Part shown: positions 1-8,785 of the stretch, piece by piece | Layout of the letters: each line of letters starts with the position of its first letter | Numbering within the stretch: position 1 is the first letter of the stretch | Origin: Alphaproteobacteria bacterium | Lineage (GTDB): Bacteria > Pseudomonadota > Alphaproteobacteria > Micavibrionales > Micavibrionaceae | NCBI GenBank assembly: GCA_023384135.1 | Contig: JAHDXS010000001.1 | Coordinates: forward strand, 124,001-188,000 | Direction: 5' to 3' | DNA length: 64,000 nucleotides | Program-made: the position numbers and the translations under genes | Notes under the pieces: model-generated | The model's input: only the letters and a program-made list of their open reading frames with translations | What the model was told of the DNA's origin: nothing | Databases searched by the model: none

Positions 1-195
1 AAAATGGCCGTAACGGTTTTCCTCGTCAACGGGGTCAAGCTGCAAGGCATCGTAACCTGGTTCGACAATTTCTGTATTCTTCTGCGCCGCGACTCTCACA
101 TCCAGCTGATCTACAAGCACGCCGTCTCCACCATCATGCCCGGCGGCCCGCTGAATCTGAAAGACGACGACGGCAAAGACTCGGACGACGCTTGA
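1..195 (+). CDS. hfq: RNA chaperone Hfq (5' end outside window)
   Basis: Hfq is a hexameric Sm-like protein that pairs small RNAs with mRNAs. The visible part holds the end of Sm1 ([13 protein letters not shown]) and Sm2 with the family signature YKHAVSTI, followed by a short acidic tail. The first codon in the window is Lys and the following Met sits inside the conserved core, so the true start lies upstream and the gene is cut by the window edge, not truncated in nature. The stop overlaps the TTG start of hflX, the usual hfq-hflX pairing, so the two are almost certainly co-transcribed and translationally coupled. Identification is secure. Confidence 0.96.
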   Translation, partial: KMAVTVFLVNGVKLQGIVTWFDNFCILLRRDSHIQLIYKHAVSTIMPGGPLNLKDDDGKDSDDA

Positions 196-1553
196 CCAAG
201 CAAAAGCCGCTAAAGAGTAATAAGACGCAAGGCCACGCGGCTCACGGTACAGGTGAGACCGCCTACATCATACAGCCTATAAGCCAGGTAAAGCCTCCCT
301 CACGCAGCATGGAAGACATACTGGAGGAGGGGTACGGCTTGGCGCGGGCGATTTCCTTGCGTGTCGTGGGATCGCGCATCACAAAGTTTCAGAGGATTAA
401 CCCGGCGCTGTTCATCGGAAAGGGAACGGCCGAAGAAATCGCGCTCGAACTCGAAGAGCTTGAGCCGTCGGTCGTAATCGTCAATCACGCGCTCTCGCCC
501 GTCCAGCAGCGTAACCTCGAAAACGCGCTCAAGGCCAAGGTGATCGACCGAACCGGGCTGATCCTTGAAATCTTCGGCGAGCGCGCACAGACGAAGGAGG
601 GCCGTCTGCAAGTCGAACTCGCTGCCCTCGAATACCAGCGCTCAAGGCTGGTGCGTTCATGGACTCACCTAGAGCGGCAACGCGGGGGCGCCGGATTCAT
701 GGGCGGGCCGGGGGAGCGGCAGATCGAACTCGACCGCCGCCAGATCTCAGAAAAAATCATGCGCCTTAAGATCGAACTGCTCGATGTCAGGCGAACGCGC
801 GATCTAGGGCGCAAAAGCCGCGAGCGCGTTCCGTATCCGGTTGTCTCCCTGGTGGGCTATACGAACGCTGGAAAATCGACGCTCTTTAACACGCTGACCG
901 GCGCAGGGGTCTTCGCTGAGGATATGCCGTTCGCAACGCTTGATCCGACCATGCGCCGCCTGAAACTGCCGAACAAACAAGAGGTTATTCTCTCTGATAC
1001 CGTTGGATTTATCGCTGATCTTCCCACACATCTTGTCGCAGCCTTCCGCGCGACTTTGGAACAAGTCGTATATGCAGACGTTATCTTGCACGTGATCGAC
1101 GTATCCCGCTCCGATTACAGACAGCAAAGAGATGATGTAATCTCTATTTTGGGCGATCTTGACGTGGAGTATGAAACCGATAAACGGATAATCGAAATCT
1201 ACAACAAAACCGACCTTCTGGACCCCGAGTCCCTGGCCGACCTCAAACGCCATTGTAATTTTGGGGGCGGTAAGGCGGTCATGCTCTCGGCTCTGAAAAG
1301 GCACGGTACTGACAGTCTCCTGAAAATGATCGCCGAGCAGACGGCGCGCGAACGGGCCATGTTTACTTACAACCTCAAGCCAGAAGACGGTAAGGCGCTG
1401 GCGTGGCTCTATGCGCACGGGGAAGTCAGCGACAAAAAAATGTCAGGAAAGTCTCTGAAAGTAGAGGTATATATGGGTGCCGTGGATCGAGATAAATTTG
1501 CGGCCCGCTTTTCCTACCAACCGCTTGGGGCAACGTCTAAAAAGAAAGCCTGA
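192..1553 (+). CDS. hflX: GTPase HflX (ribosome-rescue/splitting GTPase)
   Basis: HflX is a 50S-binding GTPase of the Obg-HflX superfamily that splits stalled ribosomes under stress. The N-terminal glycine-rich HflX domain covers about residues 20-200, including the linker [11 protein letters not shown]. The G domain follows: G1 GYTNAGKST near residue 222, G3 DTVGF near 270, G4 NKTD near 338 and G5 SALK near 366. At 453 residues it is full length. The start is a TTG overlapping the hfq stop (TTGA). A later ATG at 309 would remove part of the N-terminal domain, so the TTG is preferred. The C-terminus runs into a hairpin shared with convergent mazG. Confidence 0.95.
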   Translation: MTKQKPLKSNKTQGHAAHGTGETAYIIQPISQVKPPSRSMEDILEEGYGLARAISLRVVGSRITKFQRINPALFIGKGTAEEIALELEELEPSVVIVNHALSPVQQRNLENALKAKVIDRTGLILEIFGERAQTKEGRLQVELAALEYQRSRLVRSWTHLERQRGGAGFMGGPGERQIELDRRQISEKIMRLKIELLDVRRTRDLGRKSRERVPYPVVSLVGYTNAGKSTLFNTLTGAGVFAEDMPFATLDPTMRRLKLPNKQEVILSDTVGFIADLPTHLVAAFRATLEQVVYADVILHVIDVSRSDYRQQRDDVISILGDLDVEYETDKRIIEIYNKTDLLDPESLADLKRHCNFGGGKAVMLSALKRHGTDSLLKMIAEQTARERAMFTYNLKPEDGKALAWLYAHGEVSDKKMSGKSLKVEVYMGAVDRDKFAARFSYQPLGATSKKKA

Positions 1554-1569
1554 TACCGTAAGTCAGGCT
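1537..1569 (-). terminator. Hairpin spanning both stop codons; terminator for mazG
   Basis: AGCCTGA (1547-1553) pairs perfectly with TCAGGCT (1563-1569) across a 9-nt loop. Read on the minus strand the stem is followed by TTCTTTTT, a good intrinsic terminator for the trkH-mazG unit. The stem contains the stop codons of both convergent genes. On the plus strand there is no T-run, so any effect on hflX would be 3'-end protection at most. Confidence 0.7.
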
Positions 1570-2384
1570 GTGCCGCGCTCTCTGCGCTTTTGCTCATTCC
1601 AGCTATTGGTCATTTCATCCAAAGACGTTTGCTCAAGAATTTTTCCCTGCGCCTTCAAATCATGTTCAAGACCACGGAAGCGCCGCTCGAATTTGCCATT
1701 GCACTGGCGAAGTGCATCTTCGCTGTTAAGGCCCAGCATGCGTCCGACATTCGCCAGAACGAAAAGCATGTCGCCGAGCTCTTCCGCTTGTTCGCCCGCG
1801 CTCCCGGTCTTGATCGCTTCGCGCAGTTCTAAAAACTCCTCATCGAGCTTCGCCAGCGCGTCTTCAATCCGGCTCCATTTAAATCCGACCTTGGCGGCGC
1901 GGGATTGCAGCTTCTGCGCACGGAGCAGGGCGGGGAGAGCGGCCGTAACGCCGTCAAGGGCGCTGACCGCCGCGCCTCCGGTCTTCCCTTCGGCCTCCTG
2001 CGTTTTTTTGTGGTCCCAGATTTGATTCACGTCTTCAGCGGTTTGCGCCTGTGCCTCCCCGAAGACATGCGGATGGCGCTCGACCATTTTACGGGCTACA
2101 CCATCAATCACTTCGTCAATCGTAAAGGTTCCGGACTCCGAAGCCATCTGCGCATGGTAGACGGGCTGTAAAAGAAGGTCGCCGAGCTCTTCTTTAAGGT
2201 CGTTCATATCGTTGCGGTCGATCGCGTCCGCGACCTCATAAGCCTCTTCAAGCGTATAAGGCGCGATGGTCCTAAAATTCTGCTGCAGGTCCCAAGGGCA
2301 CCCTCCGACGGGATCCCGCAACCGCGCCATAATCTCGACCAGATCCTCGAAACTGTACCGCTCACCCTGCGTCTTATTAACCAT
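1563..2384 (-). CDS. mazG: Nucleoside triphosphate pyrophosphohydrolase MazG
   Basis: MazG hydrolyses NTPs and dNTPs to monophosphates and pyrophosphate (house-cleaning; in E. coli also lowers ppGpp). At 273 residues it has the two-domain all-alpha architecture. The N-terminal domain carries GGCPWDLQQ, the acidic EEAYE motif and EELGDLL, which supply the Mg ligands. The C-terminal repeat carries EEFLEL and EELGDMLF. It lies 18 nt downstream of trkH on the same strand and probably forms a two-gene unit with it. mazG close to hfq-hflX is a common alphaproteobacterial arrangement, though here it is convergent with hflX. Confidence 0.95.
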   Translation of the reverse strand: MVNKTQGERYSFEDLVEIMARLRDPVGGCPWDLQQNFRTIAPYTLEEAYEVADAIDRNDMNDLKEELGDLLLQPVYHAQMASESGTFTIDEVIDGVARKMVERHPHVFGEAQAQTAEDVNQIWDHKKTQEAEGKTGGAAVSALDGVTAALPALLRAQKLQSRAAKVGFKWSRIEDALAKLDEEFLELREAIKTGSAGEQAEELGDMLFVLANVGRMLGLNSEDALRQCNGKFERRFRGLEHDLKAQGKILEQTSLDEMTNSWNEQKRRERGTA

Positions 2385-2402
2385 CTCAACTACAAACCTT
2401 TT

Positions 2403-3851
2403 CTATTTTCGCCAGCAATAGGACGTAAAGAGCACATAAACCGTCAAGATCTCCAGTCGACCGAGCAGCATCGCCGCGCTGAGAATCCACTTCGCTGCAT
2501 CCGGCAGGGTGGAGAAATTACCCGCCGGCCCGATGATAGGACCAAGCCCCGGCCCAACATTCGCAAGAGACGTCGCAGCGCCCGTAACGGCCGTCACGAA
2601 ATCGAGCCCGGAAAACGCCAGCAGCATCGCCACAACAGCATTCGTTACGACATATAAGCTGAGGAATACGAGAACGTTGGAGACAAGCGCCGGATCGACG
2701 GGCCTTCCCTGATACCTTTGTGTAAAGACGCCATTAGGATACAAAATGGTTTTGAATTGCCATACAACGGCGCGCCACGAGATGATGACACGCATGGTTT
2801 TAAGTCCGCCCGCAGTCGATCCGGTGGCCATCCCGAGATAGGTGATAAAGAAAAACATGATCACCGGAAAGCTGCCCCAGAGAGAATAGTCCGCTGTCGC
2901 GTATCCTGTCGTAGTAATAATCGAGATCACGTTGAAGAGACTCAGCCGGATAGAATCAGACCATGTAAAGCCTTCCTTGAAAACCAGCCAGAGTGCAATT
3001 GCAGCCGTAAAGCCCACAACCATAAGGCACCCAGCACGGACCTGCTCGTCTTCAAAGAAAGCCGACCATTGCTGTTGATAAAAGAGCCTGACAAAAAGAA
3101 TGAACGGTAAACCTCCGGCCAGCATAAAGAAAGAACACGCATACTGGAGGGCAGTATCCTCAAAAAAGCCGAAGGACGCGTCATGCGTAGAGTAGCCGCC
3201 CGTGGAGAGTGTCGTCATCGAATGATTGACGGCATCAAACCAACTCATGCCCAACAGGTAGTATGTAACCGCACAAAGCAGAGTCAGAGCGCAATAAGTC
3301 AGAAATACCGAAAACACGACCTGACCGCTCCGCGCCATGATTTTTTCCGAGCGGTCTGATGATTCCGTCTGAAAAAGCTGCATCCCGCCGACCCTGAGGA
3401 AAGGGAGAAGAATAATCGCGAAGGCGATAAACCCGACTCCGCCAATCCATTGCGTAATCGACCGCCAGACCAGAATGCCCGGTGATTGTTTGTCGAGCCC
3501 TGCGATTACTGTCGATCCGGTCGTAGTAAAACCGGAGACGGCTTCAAAAAACGCATCGACAAAACTCAGGTCGATATCCGCCATGCAGAATGGCAGCGCG
3601 GCGAAGACGCTGATAAAGACCCAGCTAAGGGTTGTCAGCAAAAACGACTCGCGCAAGCCGATATCCTTGCCGCGCTTCCAGTTGGACAGCGTGAGCGCAA
3701 CACCGAAAAACAGACAGAGCAAGGCATTCAGAAAGAAAACCTGCGCGTTGGGATGCCCCTGGTTCCAGTCCACAAAAGCCGGAACGAGCTCCGCAACTCC
3801 CAGAATGGTCAGAAGCGCCCCAAGCGTAAAGCCGATAATTTCCGTGCGCAT
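2403..3851 (-). CDS. trkH: TrkH-family potassium uptake channel subunit
   Basis: An inner-membrane K+-translocating subunit of the Trk/Ktr/HKT superfamily, normally gated by the cytoplasmic NAD/ATP-binding protein TrkA. Its 482 residues match TrkH length. The four pore-loop repeats are visible as TTTGSTV, TLSTGGYS, TTTGYAT and SLANVGPGLG, each with the filter glycine. The conserved TESSDRSEKI segment follows the second pore region. The start ATG gives a first transmembrane segment immediately. No trkA is in the window. The 228-bp gap to the divergent gene at 4080 should contain the promoter, but I see no convincing minus-strand -35/-10 pair. Confidence 0.93.
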   Translation of the reverse strand: MRTEIIGFTLGALLTILGVAELVPAFVDWNQGHPNAQVFFLNALLCLFFGVALTLSNWKRGKDIGLRESFLLTTLSWVFISVFAALPFCMADIDLSFVDAFFEAVSGFTTTGSTVIAGLDKQSPGILVWRSITQWIGGVGFIAFAIILLPFLRVGGMQLFQTESSDRSEKIMARSGQVVFSVFLTYCALTLLCAVTYYLLGMSWFDAVNHSMTTLSTGGYSTHDASFGFFEDTALQYACSFFMLAGGLPFILFVRLFYQQQWSAFFEDEQVRAGCLMVVGFTAAIALWLVFKEGFTWSDSIRLSLFNVISIITTTGYATADYSLWGSFPVIMFFFITYLGMATGSTAGGLKTMRVIISWRAVVWQFKTILYPNGVFTQRYQGRPVDPALVSNVLVFLSLYVVTNAVVAMLLAFSGLDFVTAVTGAATSLANVGPGLGPIIGPAGNFSTLPDAAKWILSAAMLLGRLEILTVYVLFTSYCWRK

Positions 3852-4079
3852 GACGATAGGGGACCGGTCACAGTTTCAGTTCAGACAAAGGCTAGCATAT
3901 TAGGAAACCGGGCCAAATCAAGCACTAAACGCCCGGAAGCGGCTGCGCTTGAAAGCTTAAGAAAATGCTAAAAACATTCATGAATTACAATGGGGTAGGG
4001 GGAAAAGACTGAATTTTACTTTGGGCCTCAAAAGCATCATAGTGTATACTTGGCCTAAGGAAACACGAAGCAACAAGCG

Positions 4080-5558
4080 GTGCCGATGAGTATTACGTAC
4101 CAGCAAAAGCGGCAGATTCTGAGCTATATGTCTCAGCCTTCGCACTGGGCGAACATCTTCGACATGGATTTCTTTATGGACGAGCGCCGCAAATGGCACA
4201 CGGCGCGTTCCCCGAACGACATCACCCTTGCGTCACGTCCCGACCATGAGGCGTTTCTGGTAACGGACGAACGTCCGGGAGGTGGAAGTATCAGTATAAG
4301 CACGTCTCCCGACCGTGCCTTTATGATCGCCGATGAATCGGAACGCTCTGCCAGAATGGGCATAAGAGGCCTGCAAGCTGACGTCCCTGAGCATGTGGAG
4401 ATTGCCGAGATTACATCCGCCAGCGAAATAGGGGTGGGCTCTTCCGATGCGAGGCTGATCGCCATACCCGAGATTGCCGCCTATGTCCGGTTTTATGACG
4501 ACAAGAGCAAGACCGTATTTCTTGAAAATTGGGGCAAGAAAGTCACCTTCGGCCCGCCCTTGCATGACCGAGATCTTTCGCTGCATCCCGGCCGCTTTTT
4601 TCATGTCGTATCGTTTGATCTTGATACGGCGGCGCAATGGGGCCTGACGCCTTACGGCGCCCTCAATGGAACGAAACTTATCGTATCGAAAGACTTGTTT
4701 ATCGAACCGGATTTGCGGACTTTCAACGAGCTTGATCCAGAGAAAGCAGCAGAATATCTATCTTTTCTGTTACGGGACGAATGGGACGACAGCTTCAAGG
4801 GGCCGTGGCAATGGCGCCCCAAAAAGATCAAGAATGTCGGCGACATCACGCATCTTCAAAAACAATGGACGGATTCGACCGAGTTTTCAGGTTACTTTAT
4901 CGGTCTGCCCAAGCAATTCTTCGTGGAAACCACCGATAACGGCTTCAGGCTGGCCACCTCGCTGGATAACCGCGAAGCCATCTGGTCGCAGACCGCGCTG
5001 TTGAGCGAGGCTGCTGGCGGTGCGCTCGATACGGTGCAAACGGTCACACCTAAACTTTCGCCCGGAATTGTTCTGCATCTGCTAAACAAAGGCGACACGC
5101 TTATGGATCATAGGGGCCGCGCGTGGAAGTGTGTGGTGCTGGAGACGAAAAACACAGCTGAGATCGCCAAGAACGCGCGTGACATCGGCCGCACGAATTT
5201 CGGCCTGACCGGCTATCATTTCGCATCGCTGAACTTTGACGATCATTCCTGCATGATCGCCATGGACGCCGAAATTCATGACCGGGTTACGCACGCATAT
5301 GAGGCAACGGTCCAGCTGCTGCACATGATCAAATCGGGTGAACGTGACAAAGCTAAAATGGAGAGGCTTTTAGAGGCTGGCGCGGATTTGCGCTTGATAA
5401 AGCCGGATGACGCACAGGCGGGCAGAACGCTGGCGAACGAAATGAAAGACGCCGAAAATTTTGAAATGCTGGCGGACTTGCAGGAACAGGGCGATGGCAT
5501 CCACGATCTAACATTCACGCCGCCCGAAGCCGAGCCGGATCATCAGGGACCGGCCTAG
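4080..5558 (+). CDS. Unrecognised 492-residue protein with ankyrin-like C-terminal segment
   Basis: I do not recognise this protein. It starts at a GTG with an in-frame ATG two codons later (4086); the only Shine-Dalgarno-like run (TAAGG near 4056) is too distant to decide between them. It has no signal peptide or membrane segment and should be cytoplasmic. The body is rich in Trp, Asp and aromatic residues. The last 90 residues are charged and helical, with LLEAGADLRL resembling the second helix of a single ankyrin repeat. It stands alone between trkH and a macro-domain gene. The AT-rich upstream region holds TATACT at 4045-4050 as a possible -10 with a poor -35. Codon use is like its neighbours. 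Confidence 0.75.
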   Translation: MPMSITYQQKRQILSYMSQPSHWANIFDMDFFMDERRKWHTARSPNDITLASRPDHEAFLVTDERPGGGSISISTSPDRAFMIADESERSARMGIRGLQADVPEHVEIAEITSASEIGVGSSDARLIAIPEIAAYVRFYDDKSKTVFLENWGKKVTFGPPLHDRDLSLHPGRFFHVVSFDLDTAAQWGLTPYGALNGTKLIVSKDLFIEPDLRTFNELDPEKAAEYLSFLLRDEWDDSFKGPWQWRPKKIKNVGDITHLQKQWTDSTEFSGYFIGLPKQFFVETTDNGFRLATSLDNREAIWSQTALLSEAAGGALDTVQTVTPKLSPGIVLHLLNKGDTLMDHRGRAWKCVVLETKNTAEIAKNARDIGRTNFGLTGYHFASLNFDDHSCMIAMDAEIHDRVTHAYEATVQLLHMIKSGERDKAKMERLLEAGADLRLIKPDDAQAGRTLANEMKDAENFEMLADLQEQGDGIHDLTFTPPEAEPDHQGPA

Positions 5559-5675
5559 AAAGCCCGGAAAGCCTATATAAGCACCCCACTCCATTAATTA
5601 CCATAATATACATTATCACTTAATTATTGTAGCAGGGTTGATGTATCCCCCCGTAAAATTCGCGCGGCTATGGCT

Positions 5676-6242
5676 TCAGTCTTCCTGCCACCCGATCGTA
5701 GACAGCTTGTGCTGAAAATCCATGAGCGTCTTGCTATCGGGACAGACGATTCGTATTTCATCGAACATCGGATCCATACGGTCGACGATACCTTGCACGA
5801 TCAGACGCGCGGCCTTCGCGCGCGGATATCCCTTCTTGCCCGATGCGATGGGCGGAAATGCGATTTTGCGCAGCGCCATCCTCCGCGCCAAATCCATGAT
5901 CCTCCGGGTACAGTGCGTTAGATGATGGTCTGTTTTATCGAAGTCCGTTCGAAAGTAAGGCAGGATTCCGACCAGAACATGGGGCGCCTTAAGATTGAAG
6001 CCCGGCAACGCATAAACGTCCCCCGGTTTGGGCTTATAGATATGCTCCAGGATGAATTCGTCCAGCTTGTGGCCCGCGGCAGCAAAAATAGCCGTGTTGA
6101 GGCTGCCAATATGCTCAAGGTTTTTCGGCAGGACCGTAACGATCCCATCGACGTCTTGATCGACAATATCACCTTGCACCAGCCGTATTTTATTCAAAAA
6201 CGGTTTCCGCGCCTGCCCGGAGTTTGATATCACTATGTCCAT
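5676..6242 (-). CDS. Macro-domain (ADP-ribose-binding-like) protein
   Basis: Macro domains bind ADP-ribose or related nucleotides and some remove ADP-ribose from proteins or nucleic acids. The fold is recognisable from IRLVQGDIVDQDVDGIV at the N-terminus, LNTAIFAAAG after the first binding loop, GDVYALPGFNL, and IAFPPIASGKKGYP with the second glycine loop. The usual NAAN loop that holds the distal ribose is replaced by TVLPKN, so binding or catalysis may differ. The ATG chosen (about 188 residues) has GAGG upstream; the open frame extends a further 90 codons upstream, but only as antisense to yejA. Its 5' end overlaps that of the divergent yejA by 8 bp if both starts are right. Confidence 0.8.
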   Translation of the reverse strand: MDIVISNSGQARKPFLNKIRLVQGDIVDQDVDGIVTVLPKNLEHIGSLNTAIFAAAGHKLDEFILEHIYKPKPGDVYALPGFNLKAPHVLVGILPYFRTDFDKTDHHLTHCTRRIMDLARRMALRKIAFPPIASGKKGYPRAKAARLIVQGIVDRMDPMFDEIRIVCPDSKTLMDFQHKLSTIGWQED

Positions 6243-8103
6243 GACCCGTCCGGCCTCAAAAATCGTTATCGCGCATCTTGCTATAATTATATTACACTTC
6301 GCTATCTTTTTTGCAGCGGTTTCTTGCGCAAACGCCCAAAATGCAAAAAAAGAATCGTCCCAAGCCGCTCCGGTTTTCGGTCTGGCCATGCACGGTGATC
6401 CCAAATACGGCCCCGAATCAAAGCATGTCGAATACGCCAACCCCGCAGCGCCCAAGGGCGGCACGCTTAAAACCGGGGTCACCGGAACCTTCGACACCCT
6501 CAACCCCTTCACAGTTAACGGCGTGGCCGCACAGGGGCTGAGTTACTATTATGACCGCCTCATGGCCCGCGTTTATGACGAGCCGTTCACCCTTTATCCC
6601 CTAATCGCCGAGAAGGCCGAGGTCGCGCCCGACCGATCGTCCGTGACCTTCACGATCAATTCTGCCGCCCGCTTCCATGACGGAACGCCGATAACCGCCG
6701 ATGACGTGATCTTTTCCTTTGAAACGCTGCGCGAACACGGCCGCCCGAATATGCTCCGCATCTACAAACTGGTTGATAAAGCCGAGAAAAAGGACGAGCG
6801 CACCGTCTATTTTCATTTCGGCCCCGGCTACGACCGCGAAACCGTGATGATCATGGCCATGATGCCTGTCCTTTCCAAAAAATGGTGGCAGGGCCGCAAA
6901 TTCGACGAAACTCTGCTCACCCCCCCTCTTTCGAACGGCCCTTACAAAATCAAGCTTGTCGAGGCTCCAAAACGAATAATCTATGAGCGCGTCAAGGATT
7001 ACTGGGCGGCGGACCTCCTGACCAACGCCGGGCATAATAATTTCGACACGCTGGTCTTCGACTATTACCGCGACGACAACATCGCGCTCGCAGCCTTCAA
7101 AAAGGGCGATTTAAACGTGCGCCGAGAGTTCGATCTGTCTAAATGGTATAAGGCCTATGCCGATCTTGACCTGACACGCTTTATGAAGCGCGATCTTCCC
7201 CACGCCCGGCCCGAGCGCGTGCAGGGCTTTATCATGAACCTCCGCCGCCCGCCTCTCGACGATATAAAAGTCAGGCAGGCCCTCGCCCTAGCCTTCGATG
7301 GCGGCTGGGTCGGCCAGAATCTCTTCTTCGGCGCGGGCAAGCGGATCGACAGCTTTTTCCCCAACTCCCCGCTGAACGGCGGAAAATCACTATCCCCTGA
7401 GGTCAGAAAACTGCTCGAAACCCAAAAGACCGCCCTGCGCCCCGCCGTGTTTAACGAGGATCCCGGCGGCCTTTATGACACGCGCCCCTTGCGGCAACGG
7501 CTAAAACAGGCCGGCGACCTGCTTGATAAAGCCGGCTGGGTGATCCGCGACGGCATGAGGGTGAACAAGTCCGGCGGCCAGCCTTTGAGGATCGAGGCGA
7601 TCGTCAACGAGCCGCAGATGGAAAAAACAGCCATTAACTATAAGAAAACATTAAAAAAACTGGGCGTAGATCTAAATATACGCCTTCTTGACGCCGCCAA
7701 TTTCGCCCGCCGCCGAGGCCAGTATGATTTCGATATCCTGATGCTGTTCTGGATGAATTCCCTCTCCCCCGGAACGGAACAGATGATTTATTGGGGCTGC
7801 GAGGCCGCTAAACAGCCGATGGGCCTGAATTACGCGGGAACTTGCAACCCCGCGCTGGAAGTATTCGCCAAGGGCATCGCCGGCGCAAAAACATACGGGG
7901 AACTGACTGCATACGCGCAGGCCATAGACCGCATCCTGCTGGCGGAATATATAATAATCCCGCTGTTTTACACGGGTTTGGACTATATAGCCTATGATAG
8001 GACCATTCACATGCCGAAAAAGGCAGCCCCCCAGGGAATTATTATGGAAACACTGTGGATGGAGGACAAATCCCTTAATCCTCAGGCAAAAAAGACCAAA
8101 TAA
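6235..8103 (+). CDS. yejA: YejA-type periplasmic oligopeptide-binding protein (SBP family 5)
   Basis: An extracytoplasmic solute-binding protein of ABC importer family SBP_bac_5, closest in pattern to YejA, which takes microcin-like and other peptides. It has an N-terminal signal peptide (charged start, about 20 hydrophobic residues, cleavage near CANAQ). The diagnostic GLAMHGDPKYG and NPAAPKGGTLK follow, and the family core FHDGTPITADDV. The length of 622 residues is typical. GGAG lies 12-13 nt before ATG 6235; a second ATG at 6241 is possible. No yejB, yejE or yejF permease or ATPase gene is nearby, so it is an orphan binding protein. Its 5' end overlaps the divergent macro-domain gene. Confidence 0.88.
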   Translation: MSMTRPASKIVIAHLAIIILHFAIFFAAVSCANAQNAKKESSQAAPVFGLAMHGDPKYGPESKHVEYANPAAPKGGTLKTGVTGTFDTLNPFTVNGVAAQGLSYYYDRLMARVYDEPFTLYPLIAEKAEVAPDRSSVTFTINSAARFHDGTPITADDVIFSFETLREHGRPNMLRIYKLVDKAEKKDERTVYFHFGPGYDRETVMIMAMMPVLSKKWWQGRKFDETLLTPPLSNGPYKIKLVEAPKRIIYERVKDYWAADLLTNAGHNNFDTLVFDYYRDDNIALAAFKKGDLNVRREFDLSKWYKAYADLDLTRFMKRDLPHARPERVQGFIMNLRRPPLDDIKVRQALALAFDGGWVGQNLFFGAGKRIDSFFPNSPLNGGKSLSPEVRKLLETQKTALRPAVFNEDPGGLYDTRPLRQRLKQAGDLLDKAGWVIRDGMRVNKSGGQPLRIEAIVNEPQMEKTAINYKKTLKKLGVDLNIRLLDAANFARRRGQYDFDILMLFWMNSLSPGTEQMIYWGCEAAKQPMGLNYAGTCNPALEVFAKGIAGAKTYGELTAYAQAIDRILLAEYIIIPLFYTGLDYIAYDRTIHMPKKAAPQGIIMETLWMEDKSLNPQAKKTK

Positions 8104-8112
8104 ATAAATGTA

Positions 8113-8141
8113 TTGAGCCAAGCGTCCAGAATTGTTATTGT
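8113..8141 (+). promoter_or_regulatory. Candidate sigma-70-type promoter before the small exported protein
   Basis: TTGAGC (8113-8118) and TATTGT (8136-8141) are separated by exactly 17 bp in the short gap after yejA. The predicted start of transcription is about 30 nt before the next ATG. Sequence match only. Confidence 0.35.
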
Positions 8142-8177
8142 TTTATAGGTTTTTAAAAACTAACTGAAGATTTTGCG

Positions 8178-8693
8178 ATGATTATGCGTTCTCACCTCCT
8201 CCTTTTCGCTACCGTTCTCCTGATCTCCGCTCCCGCCTACGCCGAGTCTATTAACGACCGGATCGATGGTTTGGGGCAGTACTGGCAAAGGGTCAGCACC
8301 TCTTCAAGCATCTTCCTGCGCGGCCCGAAGGCTCAGCAAGTTCTGCACCGGGATATTGCCCGCTGCGTTGTTGAGCTTCGTGAGCTGGAGCGCTTGGGGG
8401 TTGTAAAAAATGCGATCCCCACCTACGCGGAAGGTCTGGTCCTCAGCGAAGATGAAATGAGGCTCGCAGGATGGGATACCCCGAACCGGGACGAGCAGCT
8501 GTTCGCCGAGCACTCCGATTATCATGATTTTGAAGGGTGCATGCTTTCAAAGGGCTGGGAACGCATTAAATACGTTCCCTACGATGTTGCTTACAAGTCG
8601 CGCGAAGACTATCTCGCGGCGCACGTTAAGTACTCTGAAAAACTGAAGAAAAAGAAAGTTAAGGAAACTGACTACTCTAACCTTAACAACTGA
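8178..8693 (+). CDS. Small exported protein of unknown function
   Basis: Not recognised. It is 171 residues with a clear signal peptide (MRSHLLLFATVLLISAPAYA), so a periplasmic mature protein of about 148 residues. There are two cysteines, one in IARCVVELRELERLG and one in DFEGCMLSKGWER, that could form one disulfide. The C-terminus is lysine-rich. Two in-frame ATGs (8178 and 8184) are possible starts. It ends 25 nt before a strong intrinsic terminator and has a candidate promoter upstream, so it looks like a single-gene unit. Similar small exported proteins with paired Cys recur in this window, with no clear sequence kinship between them. Confidence 0.8.
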   Translation: MIMRSHLLLFATVLLISAPAYAESINDRIDGLGQYWQRVSTSSSIFLRGPKAQQVLHRDIARCVVELRELERLGVVKNAIPTYAEGLVLSEDEMRLAGWDTPNRDEQLFAEHSDYHDFEGCMLSKGWERIKYVPYDVAYKSREDYLAAHVKYSEKLKKKKVKETDYSNLNN

Positions 8694-8718
8694 TTTCTCA
8701 GACATTCACCAGAATTCG

Positions 8719-8755
8719 AACCGGCCTGATTAAAAAATCAGGCCGGTTTTATTTT
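8719..8755 (+). terminator. Strong intrinsic terminator
   Basis: AACCGGCCTGAT (8719-8730) pairs with ATCAGGCCGGTT (8738-8749), a perfect 12-bp stem with a 7-nt A-rich loop, followed by TTATTTTG. The A-rich loop and the weaker A content before the stem make plus-strand use most likely, but it could also limit read-through from the convergent GT9 gene. Confidence 0.9.
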
Positions 8756-8785
8756 GAGGCTCCTTTGGCAATCCTGTGCCCAGCG

